NCBI GenBank assembly: GCA_003021015.1
Contig: PXRK01000036.1
Span: 1-40,731, forward strand
Length of the DNA stretch: 40,731 nt
From: Halobacteriales archaeon QS_4_66_20
GTDB lineage: Archaea > Halobacteriota > Halobacteria > Halobacteriales > Haloarculaceae
Direction of reading: 5' to 3'
Of the stretch, positions 25,045 through 32,216 are shown piece by piece (position 1 is the first letter of the stretch; every line of letters begins with the position of its first letter). The notes under the pieces were generated by a model. It saw only the letters and a program-made list of their open reading frames with translations, made no database searches and had not been told where the DNA came from. A program made the translations under genes and the position numbers.

Positions 25045-25365
25045 GTGGATTTAACACGGGTAGTCGATAAGCCCCAACTGGTGTCCGCAATCATCGAACT
25101 CCTGTATGTGGGAACGACGCTGGTGTTCATCGTCACGGGGCTCACGATGGTAGGGATGGCGATCCGGGCGTACGTCGAGACCGAGCGGATGGCGATGCTC
25201 CACCTCTCAGTGGGGTTCTCGCTGGCCGTTGCAGGCGCAGCCGCGACGATGATCAGCGCGTTTCTCACCGACTTCCAGGGTACCCGGTCACTGCTGCTGG
25301 TCAAGAGTTCCCTGTTTACCTTCGGGTTCCTGTTCGTGATGTACAGCCTGACCACATACGAGTGA
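25045..25365 (+). CDS. DUF7521-like three-helix membrane protein
   Basis: A 106-residue hydrophobic protein with three predicted transmembrane helices (about 15-38, 50-72 and 80-102) and short charged ends. It resembles the haloarchaeal DUF7521 family, which is typically encoded beside a winged-helix regulator as here. I start it at GTG 25045 (VDLTRVVDKPQ); no in-frame ATG precedes the first helix. Function is unknown. It may be the regulator's membrane-bound signal partner, but this is only an inference from gene order. Confidence 0.72.
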   Translation: MDLTRVVDKPQLVSAIIELLYVGTTLVFIVTGLTMVGMAIRAYVETERMAMLHLSVGFSLAVAGAAATMISAFLTDFQGTRSLLLVKSSLFTFGFLFVMYSLTTYE

Positions 25366-25460
25366 ATCAGGTCCGGGTGGTGACGGATACAGGCCGATCT
25401 CGACAATCACTGTGACACCGCAACACGAAGGGAGTATCAACGCCGATAATCACCGGGACA

Positions 25461-25470
25461 ATTTTATTTA
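25461..25470 (+). promoter_or_regulatory. TATA box of the cheY-cheC-cheD operon
   Basis: ATTTTATTTA ends 30 nt before ATG 25500, the spacing expected for a leaderless archaeal transcript. It would drive cheY, cheC and cheD, which follow with gaps of 1-2 nt. Confidence 0.65.
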
Positions 25471-25499
25471 GGTGATTCCGGAAATATCCGGTAGTAGGC

Positions 25500-25859
25500 A
25501 TGGCAGAAGTACTGATAGCCGACGACTCGGAGTTCATGCGCAACCTCCTGCGGGAGATTCTGGAGGAGGATCACACGATCGTCGGGGAAGTCGAGAACGG
25601 CGTAGAGGCGGTCGAGGTGTTCACGGAGGAGCACCCCGACCTGGTGATGATGGACATCGTGATGCCGATCCGGGACGGGATCGAGGCGACCGACGAGATC
25701 AAGGACACGAGCCCGGACGCGAACGTGGTCATGTGCACGAGCGTCGGGCAGGAGGAGAAGATGAAGGAGGCGGTCAAGGCCGGCGCCGACGGGTACATCA
25801 CCAAACCGTTCCAGAAACCCAGCGTGATGGAAGCCATCCAGGACGTCGTGCCCTCGTAG
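25500..25859 (+). CDS. cheY: Chemotaxis response regulator CheY
   Basis: A 119-residue single receiver domain, the phosphorylated output of CheA that in archaea acts on the archaellum motor through adaptor proteins. Visible residues are the acidic pair Asp8-Asp9 (IADDSEFMR), phosphoacceptor Asp52 (VMMDIVMPIRDG), Thr/Ser in CTSVGQ and Lys in ITKPFQ. There is no output domain. It is first of the tight cheY-cheC-cheD operon, ending 2 nt before cheC. The archaellum genes and CheF adaptor are not in this window. Confidence 0.97.
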   Translation: MAEVLIADDSEFMRNLLREILEEDHTIVGEVENGVEAVEVFTEEHPDLVMMDIVMPIRDGIEATDEIKDTSPDANVVMCTSVGQEEKMKEAVKAGADGYITKPFQKPSVMEAIQDVVPS

Positions 25860-25861
25860 CG

Positions 25862-27076
25862 ATGAAGGTCGACGTCCAGTCGCTCGACACCTTCAACCAG
25901 CTCGCCCACGAGGGCGCCGAGGCAGCGACGCGGTCGCTGACCCAGATGACGGGGATCGAGGCGACCGTCGACGTGACGCGGATCTCGCTGCTCGACCGCG
26001 AGGACGTCGGCGAGGAGCTCCGCGGAACGGCGTTCGCCGGCGTCCAGTTCGGCTTCGAGGGCGCACTCGCCGGCGAGACGGTGCTGGTGTTCGAGGAGAA
26101 ACGGGTCGGCGACATCGTCGAGGCCCTGATGCCCGGGGGCTGTGCCGACGAGAGCATGGCCCAGTCCGGCGTCGAGGAGATCGGCAACATCATGATGAGC
26201 GGGTTCATCGACGGCTGGGCGGAACACCTGAACGCGACGATCGATCACACGCCCCCGACGTACATCGAGCGCGAGGGCGCCGCCGTGGTGCCCGACGGGC
26301 CGGAGACGGGCGCCCGCGACCAGGTGTTCGTGTTCCGCAGCGAGATCGAGTGGGCCGGCGAAGACGTGAACTTTTACATCTACATGCTCCCCGGGTACGG
26401 CTCGATGGCGGAGCTGTTGGCCGAGCACGTCGACACCGCGGGCGACGCCATCCCGATCGAGAAGCTGGCGGTGTTCAACCAGATGACCCGGGAGGGCGCC
26501 GCCAAGGCCGCCGAGAACGTCCAGATGATGTCCGGCATCGAGACCGAGGCCGAGGTCGCCCAGCTCTCCTTTGTCCCCATCGAGGACGTCCCAAGACAGT
26601 TCGGCGAGGACACCTACGTCGGGACGGTCGTCGAGTTCACGGGCACGCCCAGCGGGTTCCTGCTGGTGCTGTTCGACGAGGCGTCGGCGGTCACGGTCGC
26701 GGAGGCGCTGCTGCCGGTCGAGCCCGACAGTGACGGGCTGACCGAACAACACGAGTCGGCGGTCACCGAACTCGGAAACATCATGACAAGCGGGTTCGTC
26801 GACGGCTGGGCGAACGTCCTCCAGCAGAGCGTCGACCACACCCCGCCCCGGCTCGTCCACGACATGGGCCAGGCGATCATCGACCCGCTGGCCGCCCAGC
26901 TCGGCCGCCACCAGCGCCACGCGTTCATCATCGACGCCAGAATGCAGACCGACGAGGTCGACTTCGAGAGTGAGATCCACGCGCTGCCAAACGAGCAGGA
27001 ACTCCGGGCGGCGCTCGACGAACTCGTCGTCGACCGCGCCGACCAACTGGAGGCCGACGCCGAACAGATCTTCTAA
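25862..27076 (+). CDS. cheC: CheC-type phosphatase, tandem two-domain form
   Basis: A 404-residue protein made of two CheC-like domains. Each opens with a matching helix (LDTFNQLAHEGAEAATRSLTQMTGIEA and LAVFNQMTREGAAKAAENVQMMSGIET). Each carries an active-site-like ExxGN motif (EEIGNIMMSGFIDGWA and TELGNIMTSGFVDGWA). CheC dephosphorylates CheY-P and binds CheD. Both copies keep the Glu and Asn of the motif, so both may be active. The start is ATG 25862; the same frame is open upstream through cheY but there reads as a shadow. One nucleotide separates it from cheD. Confidence 0.94.
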   Translation: MKVDVQSLDTFNQLAHEGAEAATRSLTQMTGIEATVDVTRISLLDREDVGEELRGTAFAGVQFGFEGALAGETVLVFEEKRVGDIVEALMPGGCADESMAQSGVEEIGNIMMSGFIDGWAEHLNATIDHTPPTYIEREGAAVVPDGPETGARDQVFVFRSEIEWAGEDVNFYIYMLPGYGSMAELLAEHVDTAGDAIPIEKLAVFNQMTREGAAKAAENVQMMSGIETEAEVAQLSFVPIEDVPRQFGEDTYVGTVVEFTGTPSGFLLVLFDEASAVTVAEALLPVEPDSDGLTEQHESAVTELGNIMTSGFVDGWANVLQQSVDHTPPRLVHDMGQAIIDPLAAQLGRHQRHAFIIDARMQTDEVDFESEIHALPNEQELRAALDELVVDRADQLEADAEQIF

Positions 27077-27077
27077 C

Positions 27078-27599
27078 ATGAAAGTCTACGACGGGAGCCA
27101 GTCCGACGACGGGCCCGAAGCCGAGCCCGAACGCGTCAAGGTGGGCATCGCCGAGTACGAGGTGACCGCCGACGACGCGGAGCTGACCACGAGCGGCCTG
27201 GGCTCCTGTGTCGGCGTCGCGCTGTACGACACCGAAACCGGCGCCGCTGGGCTGGTGCACGTCATGCTGCCGGTCGCCGAGGAGATGGACGAGGGCAAGG
27301 CCGCGAAGTTCGCCGACTCCGGCACTCAGCTGCTGATCGACGAACTGCACGCCATCGGGGCTAACCCCAGGACGGTCCAGGCGAAGATCGCCGGCGGGAG
27401 CGACATGCTGGACTTCTCCGAAGGTGGCTCGGGGATCGGCGACCGCAACGTCGAGCAGGTCCGGGCGACGCTCGCCGAGAACGACATCCCGATCGTCGAC
27501 GAGGACGTCGGCGGCGACCACGGCCGCTCGCTCCGCCTCGAGGCTGCCTCCGGCGACCTCGTCGTCAAGAGCGCAAACCGGGAGAAACGGACGCTTTAG
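27078..27599 (+). CDS. cheD: Chemoreceptor glutamine deamidase CheD
   Basis: A 173-residue enzyme that deamidates receptor glutamines and binds CheC. The catalytic Cys44 is in SGLGSCVGVALYD and His61 in GLVHVMLP, with the family block AKIAGGSDML downstream. The start is ATG 27078 (MKVYDGSQ), two nt after the cheC TAA. The N-terminal 20 residues are acidic and variable. It is last in cheY-cheC-cheD. The family assignment is clear. Confidence 0.95.
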   Translation: MKVYDGSQSDDGPEAEPERVKVGIAEYEVTADDAELTTSGLGSCVGVALYDTETGAAGLVHVMLPVAEEMDEGKAAKFADSGTQLLIDELHAIGANPRTVQAKIAGGSDMLDFSEGGSGIGDRNVEQVRATLAENDIPIVDEDVGGDHGRSLRLEAASGDLVVKSANREKRTL

Positions 27600-27729
27600 T
27601 GACCGGGACCGCGATCGCCCCGTTGCTCCTTCCAGTTCGTCCTCGTGGCCTGGGTTGTCTCGCGGCTCCGCCGACTCCGGCGGCGGGCGGTTTCGGTGTG
27701 CTTTTCCACGGCCTGCGCGAACGACGGGT

Positions 27730-28170
27730 ATGGCAACGGCACGCGGGGAGTTCCTGGCCGGTGAGCGCCCGGAGGACGTCCACATCTACCTCCACGAGGG
27801 CGCCGTCTCGGACATCGAGGCACTGACGGAGTACGGCGAGCGCGTCGAAGACGGCATCGTGCTCGTGCTCGACGGCGAACAGGCCCGCGGCGTGTTCCAG
27901 CGCGCGACCGGCATCGACCCGATGGGGTTCGCACGGAAGGCGATGGATACCGACGGCGAGGTCGACCGGGACTGTGCCGGTGGGATGTGTCCCGCTGGTG
28001 AGGGGGAGACCGGGGGGGAGCACCGGGCGCGGTTCGTGTTCGCGTTCGCCGAGGAACAGAACGAGGAGGCCGGCGGGCTGTACGCCGAGGGGCCGGTGAT
28101 CCACGGCTACGTCTCGTGTGTCTGCGGCGAGAGCTACTCCGAGAAGTGGGTCGCCAACGAGCAGGATTGA
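27730..28170 (+). CDS. DUF5807 family protein (haloarchaeal hypothetical)
   Basis: A 146-residue soluble acidic protein starting MATARGEFLAGERPEDVHIYLHEGAV. Four cysteines occur, two near the middle (DCAGGMCP) and two in a C-terminal CVCGES motif, which could bind a metal. It resembles the haloarchaea-specific family DUF5807, with no known function. The ATG at 27730 has a GCTTTTCC promoter-like stretch about 28 nt upstream, so it is probably its own transcript rather than part of the che operon. No membrane segment or signal peptide is seen. Confidence 0.75.
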   Translation: MATARGEFLAGERPEDVHIYLHEGAVSDIEALTEYGERVEDGIVLVLDGEQARGVFQRATGIDPMGFARKAMDTDGEVDRDCAGGMCPAGEGETGGEHRARFVFAFAEEQNEEAGGLYAEGPVIHGYVSCVCGESYSEKWVANEQD

Positions 28171-28252
28171 CGCTTCGAGGTCGACTCGTCCGGGCAGAAC
28201 GGCGGCTGGTCGCGACGCGCTTGGCGATCCGCGACGGCTGGCCGCCAGCTAC

Positions 28253-28366
28253 TCATACTGCCGGACGTGACTCTGTTACTCCGAGTGATGCTCGGACTGG
28301 GGTTTTCGGTTGTCTCAGATGCTGAGCGCTATCCGGGTGGTAACAGAATCACGTCCGGCAGTATCA
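28253..28366. mobile_element. 110-bp hairpin element, copy at 28.25 kb
   Basis: This is the reverse complement of the 21.5-kb element at about 106 of 110 positions, with TCA (TGA on the minus strand) at 28253-28255 and 28364-28366. The inverted terminal repeats extend about 25 bp with few mismatches (ATACTGCCGGACGTGA...). It lies between convergent genes, in a 289-bp gap that otherwise contains only a short tandem duplication. Confidence 0.85.
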
Positions 28367-28433
28367 GCCAGTACCACCGTCACGCGGACGGCTCACCCAG
28401 ACAGCCGGCGGTGGAACAACCGATCGCTCCACC

Positions 28434-28469
28434 CGTGACTGTTAGTCGTCACGTGACTGTTAGTCCTCA
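28434..28469 (+). repeat. 18-bp tandem duplication over a stop codon
   Basis: CGTGACTGTTAGTC(G/C)TCA occurs twice head to tail (28434-28451 and 28452-28469). The downstream gene's TAA (28460-28462, minus strand) lies in one copy, and the other copy provides a second in-frame TAA. Confidence 0.6.
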
Positions 28470-29566
28470 GCCTCGGCTGCGTCGTCCGCTGCTTCGACGT
28501 CGTCCTCGACCTCTAACCGCCGGAACGCGTCGATGATCGCCTGCTTGGCGACGGCGCCGCGGGTCGACCAGTGGTGGGCGTAGTCGAGCATGTCGTCGTA
28601 GATGTCGGGCTTGCAGCCCGCCGCCTTCGGGTGGCCGCCGCCGTTGACCTGCGCGGCGACCTCGTGGCAGCGCTCGAAGGAGTCGGTGCCCCGCAGCGAG
28701 GCGGGGCCGGAGGGTTTGACGATCACGGCGGCGTCGGCGCCCTGCTCGCGCAGCGCCTCGGCGACCTCGTTCTGCGAGCAGCGGCCGTAGGTGACCCCGA
28801 CCGTCCAGGGGCCGACCTCGCGGAGTTCCGCCCGCTCGATCGCCTTCTCGATCAGCGCCTCCTTCTCGACGCGGCGCTCGGCGAGCATGTCCTCGACTTC
28901 GGGCGGGAGGTCCGCGCCGTGTTCCGTGACGGTGGCGACGTACTCCTCGGGTTCGGCCCAGTGAGAGAAGTCGGCGAGGTCGTCCGAGCGCTCGTCCTCC
29001 CGGATCCAGAGGTCGTGGTCGCGGGTGGCGGCGGCGAGGTCGACGAACCGCTCGGGGAACTCGTGGTCCAGTTCGGCCACGGCGACGTCGGCGGTGCAGA
29101 CCTCCTCGGAGTCGCCGACCACGAGGTCGACGCCCGCGTCCTCGACGGCGGCCGCGAGGTCGTCGTCCCACTGGTGGTGGTCGAACCACCGGACGTCGGC
29201 GACGCGGTCGATGACTGCGTCTAGGTGTTCGACGTCGCTCCCGTGGTCGGGGCACAGATCACAGACGTAGAGGTCGGCGTCGCGGGGCGCGTACTCGGCG
29301 ACCCAGGCGAGCGCCTCCCGAATCTCGTGGGGGCCGGCCGGCAGCAGCGCGCCGGCGCCGCGGGCGGTCCGGATCAGCGCGGTGCAGGCGAGGCCGTCAG
29401 CGTCGCCGTCGGCGACGACCACGACCTCGGCGTCGGACAGCGTTTCGGCGGCCTCGCGCTCGGCCTGCTCCTCTTCGACCGAGTCCGGTCGGAAAAACCC
29501 CTCGCCCGGGAGTACCGACTTGCGCCCGATCGAGAGCCGCTCGTCGTCGATGAGCCAGTCTTCCAT
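28460..29566 (-). CDS. DHH-family phosphoesterase (RecJ/GAN-like)
   Basis: A 368-residue soluble protein with the DHH phosphoesterase core: VVVADGDADGLACTALI (motif I aspartates), a second Asp block (DLYVCDLCPDHGSDVEHLD) and the defining DHH in RWFDHHQWDD. The C-terminal DHHA1 subdomain carries NGGGHPKAAGCK. Such archaeal proteins act as single-strand nucleases or oligonucleotide phosphodiesterases; which one cannot be read here. The ATG at 29566 gives MEDWLIDDERLSIG. The C-terminus is highly acidic. Its stop codon lies in an 18-bp tandem duplication. Confidence 0.9.
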   Translation of the reverse strand: MEDWLIDDERLSIGRKSVLPGEGFFRPDSVEEEQAEREAAETLSDAEVVVVADGDADGLACTALIRTARGAGALLPAGPHEIREALAWVAEYAPRDADLYVCDLCPDHGSDVEHLDAVIDRVADVRWFDHHQWDDDLAAAVEDAGVDLVVGDSEEVCTADVAVAELDHEFPERFVDLAAATRDHDLWIREDERSDDLADFSHWAEPEEYVATVTEHGADLPPEVEDMLAERRVEKEALIEKAIERAELREVGPWTVGVTYGRCSQNEVAEALREQGADAAVIVKPSGPASLRGTDSFERCHEVAAQVNGGGHPKAAGCKPDIYDDMLDYAHHWSTRGAVAKQAIIDAFRRLEVEDDVEAADDAAEAED

Positions 29567-29724
29567 ACAGCACGCTGGGAGGCGAGCGCAAAGAAGGGCC
29601 CGGTCCGCGTCGGCCGATCAACCCCGCCTTACAGTCACCATCTCATCCGACAGTAAAAACGGTCTCTTGTGCCTCATACTTGGTTCACGCTCTCGTGGGG
29701 TAGCAGCGTTTCCATCGAGTGGTA

Positions 29725-29895
29725 TCAGACCTCCCGCTCGAACAGCAGTCCGATCGTCGTCCCGTCCTGTTCGAGGGTCTCCGCGAGCCGCCAGCCCTCG
29801 CGGGCGTACTCGTTGATGATCGATTCCATGTTCCCGATTTTCCGGCTGCGGGCTTCCGTCTCGTGGGCGGTGTAGACGTAGCGCTGGTCTGCCAT
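29725..29895 (-). CDS. DUF4177-like small protein
   Basis: A 56-residue protein (MADQRYVYTAHETEARSRKIGNM...EGWRLAETLEQDGTTIGLLFEREV). The pattern of a strand, a helix ending in EGW and a final strand with FER matches DUF4177, a small domain of unknown function. The ATG at 29895 is preceded about 28 nt upstream by a CCTTTTTGTTCC promoter-like stretch. Codon use is like that of neighbouring genes. Too small for most gene finders, but the reading is convincing. Confidence 0.75.
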   Translation of the reverse strand: MADQRYVYTAHETEARSRKIGNMESIINEYAREGWRLAETLEQDGTTIGLLFEREV

Positions 29896-29948
29896 GCACG
29901 ATCAACGCACGACGGGAACAAAAAGGGTGGCCGCGCGGGCGCCGCCAG

Positions 29949-30083
29949 CTAGAGGCCGCTGAAGAGCAGAAACGGGACGACGAACAGCAGCAGCGTCATC
30001 ACGACGAGGATTAGCCCGTAGCTGACGATTGTGCCGATCGCGGTCCGCAGTGCCGGATGGTCAAACTTCCCCGGGAGGTTCAT
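29949..30083 (-). CDS. Small single-helix membrane protein (DUF7550-like)
   Basis: A 44-residue protein (MNLPGKFDHPALRTAIGTIV...LFSGL) whose residues 14-43 form one long hydrophobic helix. It resembles short conserved haloarchaeal membrane proteins; the family name is from memory and tentative. Start ATG 30083, stop TAG at 29949-29951, preceded by the DUF4177 gene downstream in the same direction. No function can be assigned. Confidence 0.65.
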   Translation of the reverse strand: MNLPGKFDHPALRTAIGTIVSYGLILVVMTLLLFVVPFLLFSGL

Positions 30084-30192
30084 ACCCGGGCTTGGGAAGG
30101 CGACGACTTAACTTCCCGTGTCTGGGCCAGGTGACCCGTTGTCGACCGGATCGGATCGTAGCACTTTCGCCGTCCTGGCGCCAACGGCGGGT

Positions 30193-30789
30193 ATGTTCAC
30201 GGGCATCGTCGAGGAGACAGGCGAGATTACCGACGTCACCATGACCGACGAGGGTCGGCGCCTGCGCATCGCGACGAGTTTCGACGGCCTCAGCCAGGGC
30301 GCGAGCATCAGCGTCAGCGGCGCCTGCCTCACCGTCGAGGCGTTCGGCGACGGCTGGTTCTCGGTGTTCCTGGCGACCGAGACGCTCGACCGGACGTACC
30401 TCGGCGACCTGGCGGTCGGCGATCAGGTCAACCTCGAGCGGGCGATGGCCGCCGGCGACCGCTTCGATGGCCACGTGGTCCAGGGCCACGTCGACGGCAC
30501 GGCCGAGGTCGTCGGCGTCAAGCGGATCGGCGACGACTGGGAGTTTACGTTCTCGCTGCCGGATGCGCTGGCGGGCTACGTCGTCGAGAAGGGATCGATC
30601 TCCGTCGACGGGATCAGCCTGACCGTCGCGGCGCTCGACGGCGAGCAGTTCGCGGTCGCGATCATCCCTGAAACCTACGACGTCACGACCCTCTCGGAGA
30701 AGTCGGCTGGCGATCCAGTTCACCTCGAGGTCGACGTGGTCGCAAAGTATGTCGAGAGTCTCGTCGAGGGGTACCCCGACGGCCGGTAG
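30193..30789 (+). CDS. ribE: Riboflavin synthase, bacterial (lumazine-fold) type
   Basis: A 198-residue enzyme that dismutates two 6,7-dimethyl-8-ribityllumazine to riboflavin. The internal duplication is clear: MFTGIVEETGEI begins domain one, and domain two starts near FDGHVVQGHVDGTAEV. Conserved blocks are SGACLTV, ERAMAAGDRFDGH, and VDGISLTV. This is the trimeric bacterial type, not the RibC form of methanogens. The start is ATG 30193, because MFTGIVE is the invariant N-terminus; the frame is open to 30118. It lies where nusA or polymerase genes often precede rps12 in archaea. Confidence 0.96.
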   Translation: MFTGIVEETGEITDVTMTDEGRRLRIATSFDGLSQGASISVSGACLTVEAFGDGWFSVFLATETLDRTYLGDLAVGDQVNLERAMAAGDRFDGHVVQGHVDGTAEVVGVKRIGDDWEFTFSLPDALAGYVVEKGSISVDGISLTVAALDGEQFAVAIIPETYDVTTLSEKSAGDPVHLEVDVVAKYVESLVEGYPDGR

Positions 30790-30863
30790 CGCCGAAACCA
30801 GGACCGACTGCTGGCCGGGATCCACGGCCAGGACCTGCTCCACGGATCGGGCGAGCGGTGGAC

Positions 30864-30970
30864 CGGTCGGCTCGACACCAACTACAGGACAGAGTGATCG
30901 GTCGGCTCGACACCAACCACGGGACAGGAGTGACCGGTCGGCTCGACACCCACCACGGGACAGGAGTGGC
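30864..30970 (+). repeat. Three tandem 35-36-bp repeats upstream of rps12
   Basis: Units start at 30864, 30899 and 30935, each beginning CGGTCGGCTCGACACC and ending GACAG(G)AGTG. Copies two and three differ at two or three positions. They are contiguous, without spacers, in the gap between riboflavin synthase and rps12. No ORF over them looks real; the 36-nt period would preserve a reading frame, but the translated phrase resembles spurious tRNA-antisense peptides. Confidence 0.85.
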
Positions 30971-31023
30971 CGGGTGCGAGCCCCCTGCCAGCGAGCGACA
31001 CGTCGGCGGGCGAAAAGAGGAGT

Positions 31024-31029
31024 CTTAAG
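31024..31029 (+). promoter_or_regulatory. TATA-like box of the rps12-rps7 operon
   Basis: CTTAAG starts 33 nt before ATG 31057 in an otherwise GC-rich gap, the spacing of a leaderless archaeal promoter. Confidence 0.5.
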
Positions 31030-31056
31030 TGCCTCCACCGGATACCGACGGGTACT

Positions 31057-31485
31057 ATGGCAAACGGCAAGTACGCCGCGCGCAAGCTCAAGAAGGACCG
31101 CCAGAAACACCGGTGGTCCGACTCGGAGTACGCGCGACGTGAACGGGGGCTTCGCGAGAAGTCCGACCCCCTCGAGGGCGCGCCGCAGGGCCGCGGCATC
31201 GTGCTCGAGAAGATCGGTATCGAGGCAAAGCAGCCGAACTCGGCGATCCGGAAATGCGTCCGGGTGCAGCTGATCAAGAACGGCAAGCAGGTTAGCGCGT
31301 TCTGCCCCGGTGACGGCGCCATCTCGTTCATCGACGAGCACGACGAAGTGACCATCGCGGGCATCGGCGGCGCGAAGGGCCGCGCGATGGGCGACATCTC
31401 CGGTGTCAACTACAAGGTCGAGAAGGTCAACGGCGTGTCGCTGATCGAACTGGTGCGCGGAAACGCGGAGAAGCCGGTGCGATAA
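31057..31485 (+). CDS. rps12: 30S ribosomal protein S12 (uS12)
   Basis: A 142-residue small-subunit protein at the decoding centre. Archaeal S12 blocks are visible: [22 protein letters not shown], the universal [15 protein letters not shown] and the C-terminal [28 protein letters not shown]. The ATG at 31057 is the family start. It is followed 2 nt later by rps7. In many archaea nusA and polymerase subunit genes precede it, but here riboflavin synthase and a tandem repeat do. Confidence 0.98.
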   Translation: MANGKYAARKLKKDRQKHRWSDSEYARRERGLREKSDPLEGAPQGRGIVLEKIGIEAKQPNSAIRKCVRVQLIKNGKQVSAFCPGDGAISFIDEHDEVTIAGIGGAKGRAMGDISGVNYKVEKVNGVSLIELVRGNAEKPVR

Positions 31486-31487
31486 CG

Positions 31488-32093
31488 ATGTCGACAGACC
31501 AGCCAGACCCCGACGCACCCGCCGGCGACGAGGACACGAGCGCCCTCCTCTTTGGCAAGTGGGAGACCGAGGGCATCGAGTACAGCGACGTCTCGACCGA
31601 GCGGTACATCAAGGTCACCCCCATCGCGAACACGATGGGTCGCCACGCCGACAAGCAGTTCAAGAAAAGCGAGATCAGCATCGTCGAGCGGCTGATCAAC
31701 CGCCTGATGCAGACCGACGAAAACACCGGGAAGAAACAGCTCGCCACCCGCATCACGCGGGAAGCGTTCGACATCATCCACGACCGTACCGGCGAGAACC
31801 CGATCCAGATCCTCGTCGGGGCCGTCGAGAACAGCGCGCCCCGCGAGGAGACCGTCCGCCTGAAGTACGGCGGCATCTCGGTCCCGCAAGCCGTCGACGT
31901 CTCGCCCCAGCGCCGCGTCGACCAGGCGCTGAAGTTCATCGCCGAGGGCGTCCTCAGCGACTCGTTCAAGTCCGACACCGACGCCGCCTCGGCGCTCGCG
32001 AGCCAGCTGATGGGCGCCGCGAACAACGACGTCGGCACGTACGCCGTCGACCAGAAAGAGGAGAAAGAGCGCGTCGCGGCTGCCGCACGATAA
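31488..32093 (+). CDS. rps7: 30S ribosomal protein S7 (uS7)
   Basis: A 201-residue 16S rRNA-binding protein of the small-subunit head. After an acidic N-terminus (MSTDQPDPDAPAGDED, typical of halophiles) come the S7 blocks IANTMGRHADKQFKKSEISIVERLIN, GENPIQILVGAVENSAPREET, and QALKFIAEG. Start ATG 31488, 2 nt after rps12, marks an operon. The aEF-2 gene, commonly next in archaea, lies 4.4 kb downstream, after the biotin importer and two other genes. Confidence 0.98.
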   Translation: MSTDQPDPDAPAGDEDTSALLFGKWETEGIEYSDVSTERYIKVTPIANTMGRHADKQFKKSEISIVERLINRLMQTDENTGKKQLATRITREAFDIIHDRTGENPIQILVGAVENSAPREETVRLKYGGISVPQAVDVSPQRRVDQALKFIAEGVLSDSFKSDTDAASALASQLMGAANNDVGTYAVDQKEEKERVAAAAR

Positions 32094-32172
32094 CCCCGTT
32101 CGCGTCGCAGTACCCGCCAGCCATCTTCTTCCGTCTCCGGCCTGCCACCGACCGGTCCGTCCGCCGACAGGT

Positions 32173-32202
32173 CGTAAACCGACATATTGAACTTGGTTGA
32201 CG
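32173..32202 (+). promoter_or_regulatory. BirA-like biotin operator overlapping the bioY promoter
   Basis: CGTAAACC (32173-32180), a 14-nt spacer and GGTTGACG (32195-32202) form an imperfect palindrome (7 of 8 positions). It matches, from memory, the conserved BirA operator form (GTAAACC-N14/15-GGTTTAC) reported in bacteria and archaea. An ATATT TATA-like core (32184-32188) lies in the spacer about 29-33 nt before ATG 32217. Binding would therefore block transcription of bioY. Confidence 0.7.
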
Positions 32203-32216
32203 GAGAGCGTGGAAGT

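Noticed and set aside
25472-25861. N-terminal extension of cheC through the cheY region
   Set aside because: That part is an out-of-frame shadow of cheY; the CheC domain starts at ATG 25862.
30864-30970. Possible CRISPR array
   Set aside because: The three units are directly contiguous with no spacers, and no cas genes are present.
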